Part shown: positions 26,201-39,092 of the stretch, piece by piece
Numbering within the stretch: position 1 is the stretch's first letter
How the letters are laid out: each line of letters starts with the position of its first letter
Source: Lingula anatina
Lineage: Eukaryota; Brachiopoda; Lingulata; Lingulida; Lingulidae
Reading direction: 5' to 3'
DNA length: 64,000 nucleotides
Assembly (NCBI RefSeq): GCF_001039355.2
Contig: NW_019775402.1
Span: 416,080-480,079 of the forward strand
Position numbers and translations under genes: made by a program
The notes under the pieces: generated by a model
Told to the model about the DNA's origin: nothing
Database searches by the model: none
What the model saw: the letters and a program-made list of their open reading frames with translations, nothing else

Positions 26201-29200
26201 ACCCTTGTCCTCCTTATCTCACTGTGACATCCGATCCTGGCTGCTCTGACATCAAATCTGCGATATGTACACACAGCGTGGAGTAGTTCAGTGGAGTACC
26301 TGAGTCTTACCCTCTTGTACAGTGGTATGTCATGTGTGATGTTGAGTTACCTAATTTATGCTTGGTTTTTGTTAAAGTCAAGTACTTTCTTATATAGAAG
26401 TGCATATGATGTGGAGTTAAGCCACTTATGGTAGTAACTCAAAATTTTGAAATCATATAAGAGTACATATGGCTGAAGGTTCTAGTTTTGAGCCTACTTA
26501 AAGGAGTACATTTTATTGAAACGTTCTAGCTTGAGCCTAGTTATGGGAGTACATATTATCGAAAAGCTCTAGCTTGATGCCTGGATATGGGAGTACATAC
26601 TATTGAATGTTCTAGCTTGAGTATAGTTAAGGGAGTACATATTATTGAAAGGCTCTAGCTTGAGCCTACTTAAGGGAGTACACATGGAGGCTGACCTGGC
26701 AGGCTGCCTGCGACCTTCAGCGCCCTCCTCACAGAAGCCATGCTTTTTAGGTTGCGATAACAAATGGCAAGGTCCCCAAAGGTTGTCTCTAAACATGGCT
26801 GTTGATAAGAGGGCTCAGCTGGCAGATTACTCATGTAGCTGCTGCAACCATGGCACTTTGACCTTGCAGTATTTCATTACAAAAATGGAATTTTTTTGGT
26901 CAAATCTGTGATCTGGGGTTATTTGTTATGGCTTATGGCATACGCAATAAAAAAGTATAAGTCTGATAGGATTTTCTTTTGCTATTGAGATGGAATGCAG
27001 TTGTTTTTTCAGATGTGTTTTTCTGCACTTGAACTTGTAATTTGGAGGTGTAATATTGATAGTTCTATACAAAGAATTTTTTTTCAGTTTTTTTTTCAGT
27101 TTTTTTCAGTTCTCACAAGCAGTAAAAGACTGTCACTGGTGTCATGAAGTATTGGGCAAATATTGTGTCTAATTAAAATTGATTTATGAAATGAATAATG
27201 AAAAAAAGAGTTGCAAAGCNGGGACATGCAGCAGACAAGTCTGTTTTATCATCTCTGGTAGTTGTAGAAGAGCCAAAACTAACTCAGGAAATGAGCTCAA
27301 TTTTCCCAAATTTCTTTTCCGTGCCTGAGGTTTCAGGGTCAAAATTCTTGATACTTCATCTCTCCTTGAAATACTTTTATAAATGCTAGATGGAAAGAAC
27401 ATATGTTCGTCTTAAGAGATCATAATCCCAAGTAACAGAAATGCAGGGGGGTTACACTCCTTGTTTTCAAGGGCTCTGGGGTTTACAGTCTGAAAGTCCA
27501 GGGGCTCATAGTAACTGATGTTAGATTTCATCTCAGTCAGTTTAGAATTAATGGGTTGACTTTTAAGGACATTTTTCATGGAGTAGGCCTTCAATATCCT
27601 GCTGTTCTTATGTTTCATAAAGTACTCTCAAGCATGTTTGGTTGTTAGCTTAAGAATGGTTGTCATTTTAGATTGATGGCTAAGCTTGTAGTGCAAGTAC
27701 AAGAGAAATTTTGGCAATTGAGAATATTTTCAAAACCATTTTTGTTTTCAAATACATCTGCAGCACATTTGGTGGAAAATGTTACATAAAGAACTAAAAA
27801 GAAATGTGTTGCAGAAATGTTGCAGAAATGACGATTTCAACCCAACCTCATTGTAGGGGAAAAAATCATCACTCTTGAATTTTCTTTAAAAAAAAAACAA
27901 TTATTAAGTATTGATTGAATGGTGCACATCATGTGCCTTATCTTTCTGGATAGGATATATTATGGGGAAAAAATGGAGTCTGTGAGATTCTCTCAACTCA
28001 ACACAATTGTGTTGGGATGTGAGACACTAGGAGCACAAGCACAACTAACACATTTTGCTGAACTGTATCCCTCATGATTGGGTTTCCATCCAGTTGTGAG
28101 AAGGCAGTAGTTTAGTTTGAAAATTTATGGATTTATTGTTTATCAATCTATTAACAATATGATGATAGGCCTGGCCATGTACTTAATTGCCCATTGGTCA
28201 CTTGGACTATTGGGCATCAGAAAAATAAATAAGTCTTAAGATGAAATCTGTTAATGAAAATGGAAAGTCTAAAATGACTGCTAGAATTTCTGTCTTGGAC
28301 TGGAAACTTATGATATAGACTCTGATGACATCAAAAATCAACAATGTAGATAGCGGTAGAAAATACATTTCTGGTGGTGGCTATGGAAAAAAACGAGTTG
28401 AAATATTAGAAAGACAACTATTGAAGCCATGGATAACTGCTATTAATAAACTAAAAGGATGCTGTTTATACCCATATCATACAGGAGGGAGATGTAGAAA
28501 AGCTAACTAACAACAACAACAGCATAATCTGCATAGCCCTGAGACAGAATTAAATTTTTAACGGCACTTTTGAGTGAATGGCATCATAACTGATATCAAA
28601 ATAGACATAATGATTGGACCATGTGAATCTGAATGCGTTCAAATTAACATCAGTCTGAACATTTTCATAAATGATTCACAGTAATGACTTTTCAATGCAA
28701 AACCATTGATATTGTAGAGGTTTCTATTATTCTCTTCAGCCTGGCACCTGCTGCTGCTGCATCAAATATTAGATTTTGAAAATAAAGATGAAATGATAAC
28801 TACTTTGAACCTTATGAATTTTTAAAACTACTGTAAAGGAATATAAATCCTGAATTTATTTATTGAGCTCATGCTGGTATCAGTATTTGACATTACAATC
28901 TTATCGTCTGTGTCAAACAAGCATAGGGGTTGCACGATATGCATATTTTTGCATATTCAGAGCAATTTCTCTTACCCAAACTCTGTTTTGTCAAGCCAGT
29001 CCTTCCAAATATTGTCACTTGCACATTAGTAAAACTTGAGAGCCCAAACTAATGTGAGATAAGTGGAAGGGGTATATTTGTATTATATTCTGTCACTTTC
29101 TTTGTCTAATGCTAACATGCATAGATGCAAACATAGACCCCATTCCCAGAGATTAGATCGATCCAAACTAGATCCACCTAACTCCCATGGCGAATGGAGC

Positions 29201-32200
29201 CGAGATTTAATGACTCTACCCCGCAGGGACAACGTGTGGGGAGGCGTGTGAGAGGCGGAGAGACTATTAAAAGATTAGGCGGTTTTCCTTTCATGTACAT
29301 CCACCATATTTAGTCTCAGGATTTGTAAAGCCTGGCTCAAATCGTTGTGAATGTGGTCTAAAACTATGGGAATACGCCCATACACAGAGAGAGAAGAAGA
29401 GAGAGATAATGAGGGTGGGGGTCCCGGGTATGTACTTTTCTTTTCTTTTCTGGTACTTTTCTTGAAAAAATACGGTGTTCAGGTTCATATATATATATGC
29501 ATTCCCTCTATTTGTTTGCACATCTGTTCCAACCTCTGCCCTACAGACACTGCTCCATATGCCTGCAATTGCCTACACATGTTTGTGCATAGATTTTCTG
29601 CAAAGCTTAGGAGAAAAATTAACCCAGCATTCTCTTGTATCCCAATTATTTGTTTGTACAACTGTCACAATCAGGATTTTGTTGACTGTATAATATTGAC
29701 TGACCATTAGATGAGTATTATATGTATTACTTATTTTATAAGCATGTACTGTAAAATTTAACCAAAGGCAGTTGGGCAAATGTGACGGTGATAAGATAAA
29801 TTTGATTAAGATTTTATGTTATGGACATGGGGAAAAGAAATTAAAACAAAGGCAGTTTGACTTGGGCAGAGGGCAAAATATTACATTTAACTGGCAAATA
29901 TGTTTTATGGACGAGTGTAATAAAATTTAAGCAAAGGCAGTAAAGAAGTTAACCATAGGCATTTATGCATAGCAAAGGTTGGAGAGGGAGATAGCAATAC
30001 GAGTTGAATGGAGAAATTTAACCAAAGGCAAGTTTAGCATGATGAGAGAATAATGATCTCTCAGTCTATACAGAGGCTAGTATAGTTGGAGCACTACACA
30101 GACTGTTTACATGTGTCTCTGGACATATTATTGCCCAGTGTCCAGCTGTTTCTATTTGACCTCTTGACCATTGGGTAACACTGGCATCCTCTCTGTAGTA
30201 GATTGTGGTTCTGCACTGATCCAAAAAATTCGGGAGAGCAAAAGAAATGAAGGGGATTTAAAAAGATAAATATAGAAGTTTTTTTTTCAGTATAAGATTA
30301 TGCTCAATGCAGTTTAAGCAAAAACTGGCAAAAGACTTACTTTTTAAGTAGACACTTTGCAATATTTATTTATTTATTTATTTATTTATTTATTTTATTT
30401 GGGAGGAGGTCTTGCTGGGGTGCCTGGTTAACCTTCTCATCTCACAAAATAGCGTGGTCAATTAACATGATGATAAATTGTGTATGGATCATGTTGAGGT
30501 ATTTTACCTTTGACAAGCAGATACAAATGTTGGCATACCATGTGGAATTGGCATATTTTTGTGTCAAAATGAATTCGGCACGTGCAAAAACAGAATTAAT
30601 TCTACACATTTTTCATCAGATAGACAGTGTTTGTGAAAGGTTTGCTTCGTTTCAAAAATTGACTAAACATCAAAAGGAAAGAAAAAAGTCAAAGTGTTTT
30701 TCCTTGACAAAAATAATCAGCTTAATTTAATTTTCTCATGCTAAATGCTCATAATTTACAGAGGGCACCTATTTAAAAGGTCATACTGGAACTTTGATTT
30801 GGAGAGGAGGGAGGGAAATTGAACAGCTCTTCCACCTGCCTCCCCCTCCATCCTTAACATGAACTGGCCTGATTAATTTATTTTTCACAGCTGTGTATAG
30901 TATACCTTCACAGTGTAGGGCTGAGGCTGCCTGCTTGGATAAGTTTACACCATTCATTCAACCAGGGCTACAAAATTTCTCCATGAACTAGGAGATTTTT
31001 TGCCTTCCTGGGACAGACCTTTGCGAAAGTTTGTGGGACATTACTTCTCAATGGAAGGGGTAAGGTTCTTCTTTTTGTTTGGTAGTAAAAAGTGCTTCCT
31101 GAAGGTGCTATGATTGTAATGTTTTTATAGCGTAGAGTTAATTATGCTGGTGCACCAGCAGGCCCGTAGCCAGAAATTTCAAAGGGGGGGTTCTTTTTCT
31201 GAAAAAGTGGACCTTTTACCATTTAATCCCCATGTACCTAGGTCAAATTTTACCCAGAGTGGACCTTTTTCCAGCAAAAAGGGGGGTTCTTTCGAACCCC
31301 CCGAACCCCCCCTGGCTACGGGCCTGACCAGTTCCTTGGGAGGATCTTGTGTGTACTAGAATATAGATCCCTGCCAAACACATGCAATTAGTAGTAATTT
31401 TATGTCTTCGGAAAGGATAATCAACATTTTTTTTAACTGAGTGGTAGTGTTATTTCAAGCCATACCTGAATAAGACCTCTATCTGAGCACATAGTAAGAC
31501 ATTAATGGAAAATGACAGGAAATTCTTGGGATAACCTTTAAGCAGCAGAAAAGATGTGCCCTCTACAAAAAGATTACTAGTAAGTGTGGTAGTAATTTTG
31601 CTCATGGCGGAGACTAATGTCTGCAAATCTATTGGGTTGTAGTGTGTGTGTTTTTTTCTGGTCTTTACACCTGTATCTTTCTCTCTCATTCATACAGAGA
31701 TAGTGGTGGGGTGTGTTGTTTATGTTTATGTGTCAGCTCAGTGTGGATCCCATTGAACAAGTTTGGAGAACCGGTTGCCAACACTGGTTGCCAATATTGA
31801 GGTACTCGTAGATGTTAAGATTCATTGTTATTATAGTATAGAATAGTTGTAGCTATATACAATATATAAAATTGCTCTCTACACGAACAAAGTGAGATGA
31901 TAACCAAAAATATTAGAATAGCACAGAACTGAGTAAAATGATTATTCTAGCAAAATGCAAATGTGTATGTGTTTTATTATTCACACCATAATGGAAATTG
32001 AATTAAGATATATGTTTGTGGGCTATTTGAATTCACTGTGATGAATTTCATTTGTTAATGGAAGGACATAACCTTTACTGTCTCTTTTTCAATTATATGT
32101 CACATTACATATGTTATGAAAATAAGTTGGTAATGATTGAGAATGTCTTTCAGTGAAGATATATGTTTCTTAATGGCTATTATTCAGTTTATGGCATACC

Positions 32201-35200
32201 TGACTCCTGCAACCAATGAGGTACCTTTGACCTCAGTTCCTGTAAGAGGGGACAAGGTGACTTGAAGAATGGAAAAAAATTATCTAAAAGTTTGTTCACA
32301 CCGGAACTATCCTAGACTTGCCCAATTGACATCAGCAGTCAAGTAAAATGTATTGGGGTCTTCACTGAACTTTATGCCTTTATAAATTCAATATTGGAAT
32401 GTACAGCTTTGGTGATTTTTTAAAGTCTTTCTGGTCTTAAGTTATTTCTGGTGTGAACGTGACATGAAAGTCAAAGGAGGCTTGTGTTCCATGAACTGAG
32501 AGAAGCACTTTGCAAATTATCTGCTTGCAATTTCAGTTCCATTCATGGTATTGTTTATAACTCTGTATAATGTCTGGCATAAACAGTAGGCAGGAGGGTT
32601 ATAGAAATACATCTAAAAGGCTGCTTGCTGATAACTGTAGGAAGGTGGGGGGGGGGGAGAGCCATTCGCCCATAGCCTTTGCCTAAGTCCCTGTTCCATT
32701 AAGCTAGCTGATAAGTATTTGTCGGGTTTGTTAACTAAATGTTCATTTTCACGATGAAAATTAGCAAAATGACACGATGTTAAGACATGACGTTTTGACT
32801 GATCAGGAAGTTACTAAAAACCAATCCCAGAGTTTGAATGGACCACCATTAATATTCAAGTCTTTTAATGTTAATCGGCCTAGCAGCAGTTAAGCTGACT
32901 TTCAGTTCAAATGATCCCCGAGTGTGAACACACCTACAGGTGAGACTGCAGCCAAAGATGTAACCTTCAGGAAATGCTGATAATTCAGAGCTGGGAAGGA
33001 ATCACGTTGATGACCCCTCACCAGACTACATGTTAATATGTTAGACACATACACCCCATTTCCATAGATTAGATCGACCTACTTTAGATCGACCTAACTC
33101 CCTGGGGGTTAACGCTAAATAGCTGTCAGCCGGGCGGACATGAAAGTTAATTATCCCCTTACAGCTTGTAGTAGGCGGGACGGACATTTAAGTCGGATTA
33201 TCTGAAAGTAATCTAGTGAGACTCCCCGTGGGGATAGATCAATCTAAAATCTATGGGAATAGAGCCTTAGTTTCTTTGTGGTGCTGCTGGTGGGCCTTGG
33301 TACAGGTATGCCTCTAAGTCTCTACCTGTATCTGCCCCTTTTCATCCACCTTCCCTCCATTCATGTCTAATGTTAGAAAAATTAGTGAATAGATGAATGA
33401 AAATGATTAGCTCAGAAACCTGGATCAGTGAACTGTAGGGTAGGGGTAAGTTTTTTGTCTGAAATATGACCCATAATATGTTACCTCTCTCTCTCTCTCT
33501 CTGCTGTCACCTGTGTCTCTCTCTCTCTCTCTCTGCTATCACCTATGTCTCTCTCTCTCTCTGCTATCACCTGTGTCTCCATATAGATAAAAGGCTCTGC
33601 CTTCTCTCCCCCCCCCCTTTAAAAAGAAAGAATGTGGAGATAATTTTTCTCCAGATGTGAAAAAATATGACCCTAATAAACAACCTTCTTGAGTTTCTTT
33701 GTTGTGTCAGTTCTGTGCAATCAAAAGGCCAGTTGAGTTTCAGCTCTACCCTCCAGTTGGCTTGCCATATTTGGCTCCTTCTTAAGTGCCATCTTGAATT
33801 CTTGGCCAGCTGTGCAGGGTTGAATTTGTGAAGTGTGTCAGTAAAACGGTTCTCATGTAGGATGTAATGGCTTACACGAGGTTGGGAGGTCGAGAAGAGG
33901 TTGGAAGGGGAATCTGGAGGTCAAACAAAGGCAACCTTTTTTTAATGGGATTTCCAATGAGTTATCTCTCCTCTCTGATCTCCTCTCTTTCTTGTGTTTT
34001 GCGGCAATTTTATGGGTATTCCTATCAATATATCAGTTCTTTGTCCATCTTCTAGGGAGATGATCAATTCTTTCATTCTTTTGGTGTCACAGAGGTAAAA
34101 AGGAAAGGAAATCCATGGTAGCCAAAGGCTAATTCATATCCTGTGTGGATCTGTATATACATTTATCTTAGTGTTCCATGTGATGAGCACTCTTCTCCCC
34201 CCTCCCCTCCCTTCCCCTATCAACAAGTCATCCTGCATGCAAATTTTAGTAAAAGGGAACAAAAAAAAACTGGGTTTTAAAGAATAAAATGTATTTGGTG
34301 GATTGTTGCTTCTACTCTAGATAACAGAATGTCAAGTGTTGGTTTACTGAAGACATAGGAATGTAGATTACTGAAACCCATCACAGTTGGTTTAGTAACA
34401 CCTTCAGACTTGTAGATGAAAGTGGAAAATCTATATGAAAAAATATTATCACAGATTACATGTAGATACCCTGTTTTGGGTAAAAAAACATCATTGGAAT
34501 AAATAACTACTATCCAGTGATAAAAATTGATTTTGACATGGAATTCAGGTTATGTTTATCAGGAAATTTCTTATATTCAGAGAAGAGGGTAAAAAGATCC
34601 CATTGATACTGTGGCAAGTGAGAAAAGGTTAATTCTGTAACTTTGTGAGTCATGATAGACAAGCAGATTGAGTCATCTGGAAGTCATACTACTATTTTTT
34701 TTTCTTCTCTCTCTCTTTCTCTTTTTTTTCAGCTAAAAAAAAAAGGAAGGTATTTCTTTTTTTTCCAGTAATTTGGCCAGCGGAGTCCATAATTACATAA
34801 AATGAGCCAGATATGGCACTGATACCCTGTCATGTGAAAGGCAGAAGCAATATCTCAACCCTTTCTCTTATATCTCTAACCAGCCACATGTTTTGAGACA
34901 TAGTTTAGATAGATAGCATATACTACTTGCCAGCTAAGGTGAAAAAAAAAAAAAAAGAAAAAGAAAATGGAACCCATTTTACAAGGCTCTTGTCTAGGAA
35001 AAGAGATCTTGGAGATGGTATGAAAAAATGCCATTCCAAACTCAAGAAAAAGGAAGTCTAAAATTACTACAAAATGTTTCTCCCCTTCATAATACCAACA
35101 AATAAGACAAGGAAGTGCATGCAAATGTTCAATTTCCTTCTTTGCTGACTAAATACAGGAGATTTCACCAATTTGTCCTGCAATAAAGCTCATTTTCAAA

Positions 35201-35328
35201 TAACAGGAACCAGAGCAGACAATTGAAAATTCCACCGTGTCGTTATGGAAAATACAGTTCACACACAGAAATGTAAGTGAAAAGCTAAGAATTAAGGCAC
35301 ATAAATGCTTGTGCAACACACACACGCA

Positions 35329-35385
<57 letters not shown>

Positions 35386-37942
35386 CAGTTTGGTTTGGAA
35401 TGTATGAACTAGGTCATGTTCACAACCAGGCCAAATCAGACCAGAAAAACCAAAGCGTGTGAAAGCAGGGAGGCCATCAGGAATTGGTGGCATTGCTTTT
35501 GAACTGTGGTCAGCTATATTTAGTTGGCGGGTCAGTAAGTACTTGGATCATCCATTCTGAATGGGGCCAATGATAAAATAAGTGCAGGTACAGAATGAGA
35601 TCATTCTAAATAAAGCCATGTGTGAACACACCTGTTAATCCAGTTGACCACAATAGGCCAAATAGATCTATTATGTTATAGCTTTGGCAGAGCAGACTGG
35701 AAATGTATGCTATAGACAGCTAATAATACTGCCCACCTGTCTGTTCAATATTCACAATTGGACATATCATTGTGGAGTGACCAGAGGATGGACAGAAATG
35801 ACCAATAAGTAAGTGTGGGTATATTTTTGAAAATATCTCTTGATCAAAAAGATCTAGAGTTCTAGAAAAATATCGGGCTGTAGAATTAGGGGGTAGTTTT
35901 ATCATAATTTGTAGTCGAGTGGAAATATATGCTCAGTGGTTATTAATACTGGCTGCTGTCCACCTGTCTGTTTGATGTGCTCAGCTGGACATGACATGTG
36001 AACATAGGAACTGAAGGGGATGACCAGTGGTCATTGAGTGTAGATCTGTATTTAAGTATGACTATAGGATTCCATGTTGTCAATGTGGAGGAGGGGAGGG
36101 ATGGGAGGGGGAGAGTTATAAAATATTAGTCTGTTATAATTGTTTTCTATAATGTTAACAATAATGATGATGGTGATAGTGATAATAAAATAATCTGTGT
36201 AGACTGGCGCAGGTGGTCACAATTCACCAAAATATGAAGTCCTTTTGGTGTTCAGCAGTGCCATTCTTTTTGTCAGCATTTCTGCACATTTATGATTCTT
36301 TATCAAAAAAAAAAAAAAAAGATCATGAAGGTGGGTAAAATCTGCCAGTTTATTCAACTTTTTTAATAACAATCTGATGTGGGCTCAGCATCCTGCACTT
36401 GTTCCAAGTCCATCCGGAGATGAAGCACAAAATACCAATCCAAAGAAAGAAAACTGAAGAAAAAGCCAAATGAAGTTACTTAACACCTTCCATATTAAAG
36501 GGATAATAACTCTTCGTATGAGATCTATATTTCATAATAAAAACCTTGTGAATAACTCATAGAAATATAATATATTCTGTTTTACCACACAAACAGCAGT
36601 GATAGCTTTTATTCTGATATTTGAACTTGTCTTTAGACCACGTGACCTCCATTGATGTCTATACTCTGTTAAAATCTCTTAAGAAATTTTAACAAAAAAC
36701 CAAACTTTTAAGAAAAAAACCAGGGACTAACTTTGAATGTAAAAATGGATTCATTAACCATTGGTAAGTATGGGAAAATTGTTGTTTACTCCAGGAAAAT
36801 TCATTTTTTGGCCGAAACGAAGAGTTATTATTGCTTTAAGTGGACACCATTTCCTTCTCCACATGGATATACAGCTTCACCTGCCATGTACAAATTTACC
36901 TTGTATTACACATATGTGCCTTATGTCCAGCTATTAGTCTGGCCACTTTGCTGACCACTGGGCAGCTGGTCGATCTTGACCACCTGATCATCGTGGGTAG
37001 ATTTGTGCCAGGCAGGTTGGTAAGGTATAAACAGGGGGCTATTAATTCCAATGGCATACCTGGATACTATAGTTTAACATTGGGCAAATAGGTAAGAGGG
37101 GTAAATTGGGATGTTGATCACTTTGTAAATAATTGCTCAACATATTTGCAATACCTGTAAGTGTGAGCTGTTTGTTGATCTTAATCAGGCATATTTAAAA
37201 AAAAATTGTTATGTGTTACCTATTGAGGCTGTGGTATGAATAGAAAAAAAAACTTTTGATGTGTTTTAAGTATCTGTTGTAATTGGACATCTGGAGTCAA
37301 TTTTCCTCATGTTCTAGTCTGGCCACATGTTCACTGGTTTAAGTTAAAAAGTTTGCTTGTTTAAACTTGACCAGTAGTTTGTCTAAAATGAATGGTGTTT
37401 GAGGGAGATAAAGAACTTCTCTGAGTGCTCAGGGGTGGAGCTCAAGGTGGGAAGTACGGTAACTTATGTGAAAATTTGAAGAGAACAAATTGGTCATGGG
37501 GTTTGTAATGCCAGTGGCTTTAAAAAGATGTTAAAAAGATTTTGAAAGACGAATGAGATTCAAGGAAAAAATGTGCAATTTTTTTTTTTAGGTGATGGGG
37601 GAGGGGGTGTAACAAAAGTGGATAAATATTGATAAAATGAAAAAAATGCTCAGAATCAATGAGGTGTTTTGAAATTTAGGAGTAAGTACCACAGACGGAC
37701 AAACAGGATTGGAAATTCCTAGTCCTTTGATGTTTCATTCTACACATATTCTTGGGGTGTGGAAGGAAAGAAGATGTTTACCTACATAAAATGTATCCTG
37801 TTGAAAGGAAAAATGCACCAGATAGATCATGGCATTATTTCTGTTGGAAAAATGCCTTTATTGTTTTGATGGAAGCAAGGGATATGCTGTGGCATGATAT
37901 ATATACACACAGAATTTACAATGTGGCTTTGAGAATGGGTGC

Positions 37943-37984
<42 letters not shown>

Positions 37985-39026
37985 AAGATTTCCAAGAATT
38001 CAGATTCTATCACCTAGCAAGGATCATCTGGTGGCATATATATTTCAACTGCTAAACAAGTATACAAGTTTAACACAAGTCTACTGAGCCTCTTTAGACA
38101 GCATCGACAGAAGCTGGATCCTTTTAAAGCACATCTGCTCAGATATTATAAAAATTGATGAATGCATTAAGATTCAATAAAGACTGATGAGCTGGAGCCT
38201 CAGATAAAAAGCAATTACGATCAATGTATGGGCTGCTTGTGGCTGTTTTATTAGGGAATGGGGCATGGAGCATTGAGTTTTTTTTTTTTTTTTTTTTACT
38301 TTGATTAAGAGAAGATATTAACATTTTAGAAAGCTTTGCTGATGTCACGATCAGATCCTGAAAGATTTTATGTAAAAAGGTATGCCAATATGCCCTGGAT
38401 GTGCATATGAGACAGCTAAAGACACTGAGTGGACATATAGGCATGAACAACTTAATACATTAGATAAATCCACACAAATAAACAAACTATTAGGTATATA
38501 TGCACTTTGCACATTTGTATACTTAAATACAACTGTGCGCACACACATGCAAACATGCACACACACACACACACACACACCCTTCATGTAATCTGTTAAA
38601 CCGAAGTGGACAGTATCCTATTAGATGAGCAAACATCATGAAGTATATATATATATACCCTGCCCATGGTGGATGTGAGTAAAGAGGAGACAGAGGTATG
38701 CGCAGTGTCAATATTGTGTTGGTTCTTGAGAGAGGGACAGGTGCAGAGACATAGATAAATACCATAGAGAACCCTTTGTTCTTTTGCCTGTAAGATTGAA
38801 GTCTGTCGTCGTCCAGTGTTCTGTAAGTGCTCTTTACATTTTGATTTGTAGCTCATATGAAATGCATTCATTTTTTTTTTCATTAGTAGATTGATTGGAT
38901 TTCTTTACTTGGTGCTTGTATTACACATAGTTTATTGCATCAAATAGGTCCAAGCATCTTGGTACGAGTCAAATTTGACATTGCTGATGACTGTTCAGGA
39001 TATAATCTTTACATGATTGGGACAAA

Positions 39027-39092
<66 letters not shown>

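Noticed and set aside
26569-26911. Open frames on both strands at 26.57-26.91 kb
   Set aside because: Largely made of the 44-bp minisatellite; no splice sites or family resemblance.
29351-29710. 119-codon open frame
   Set aside because: Begins inside a MITE end and has no coding signature.
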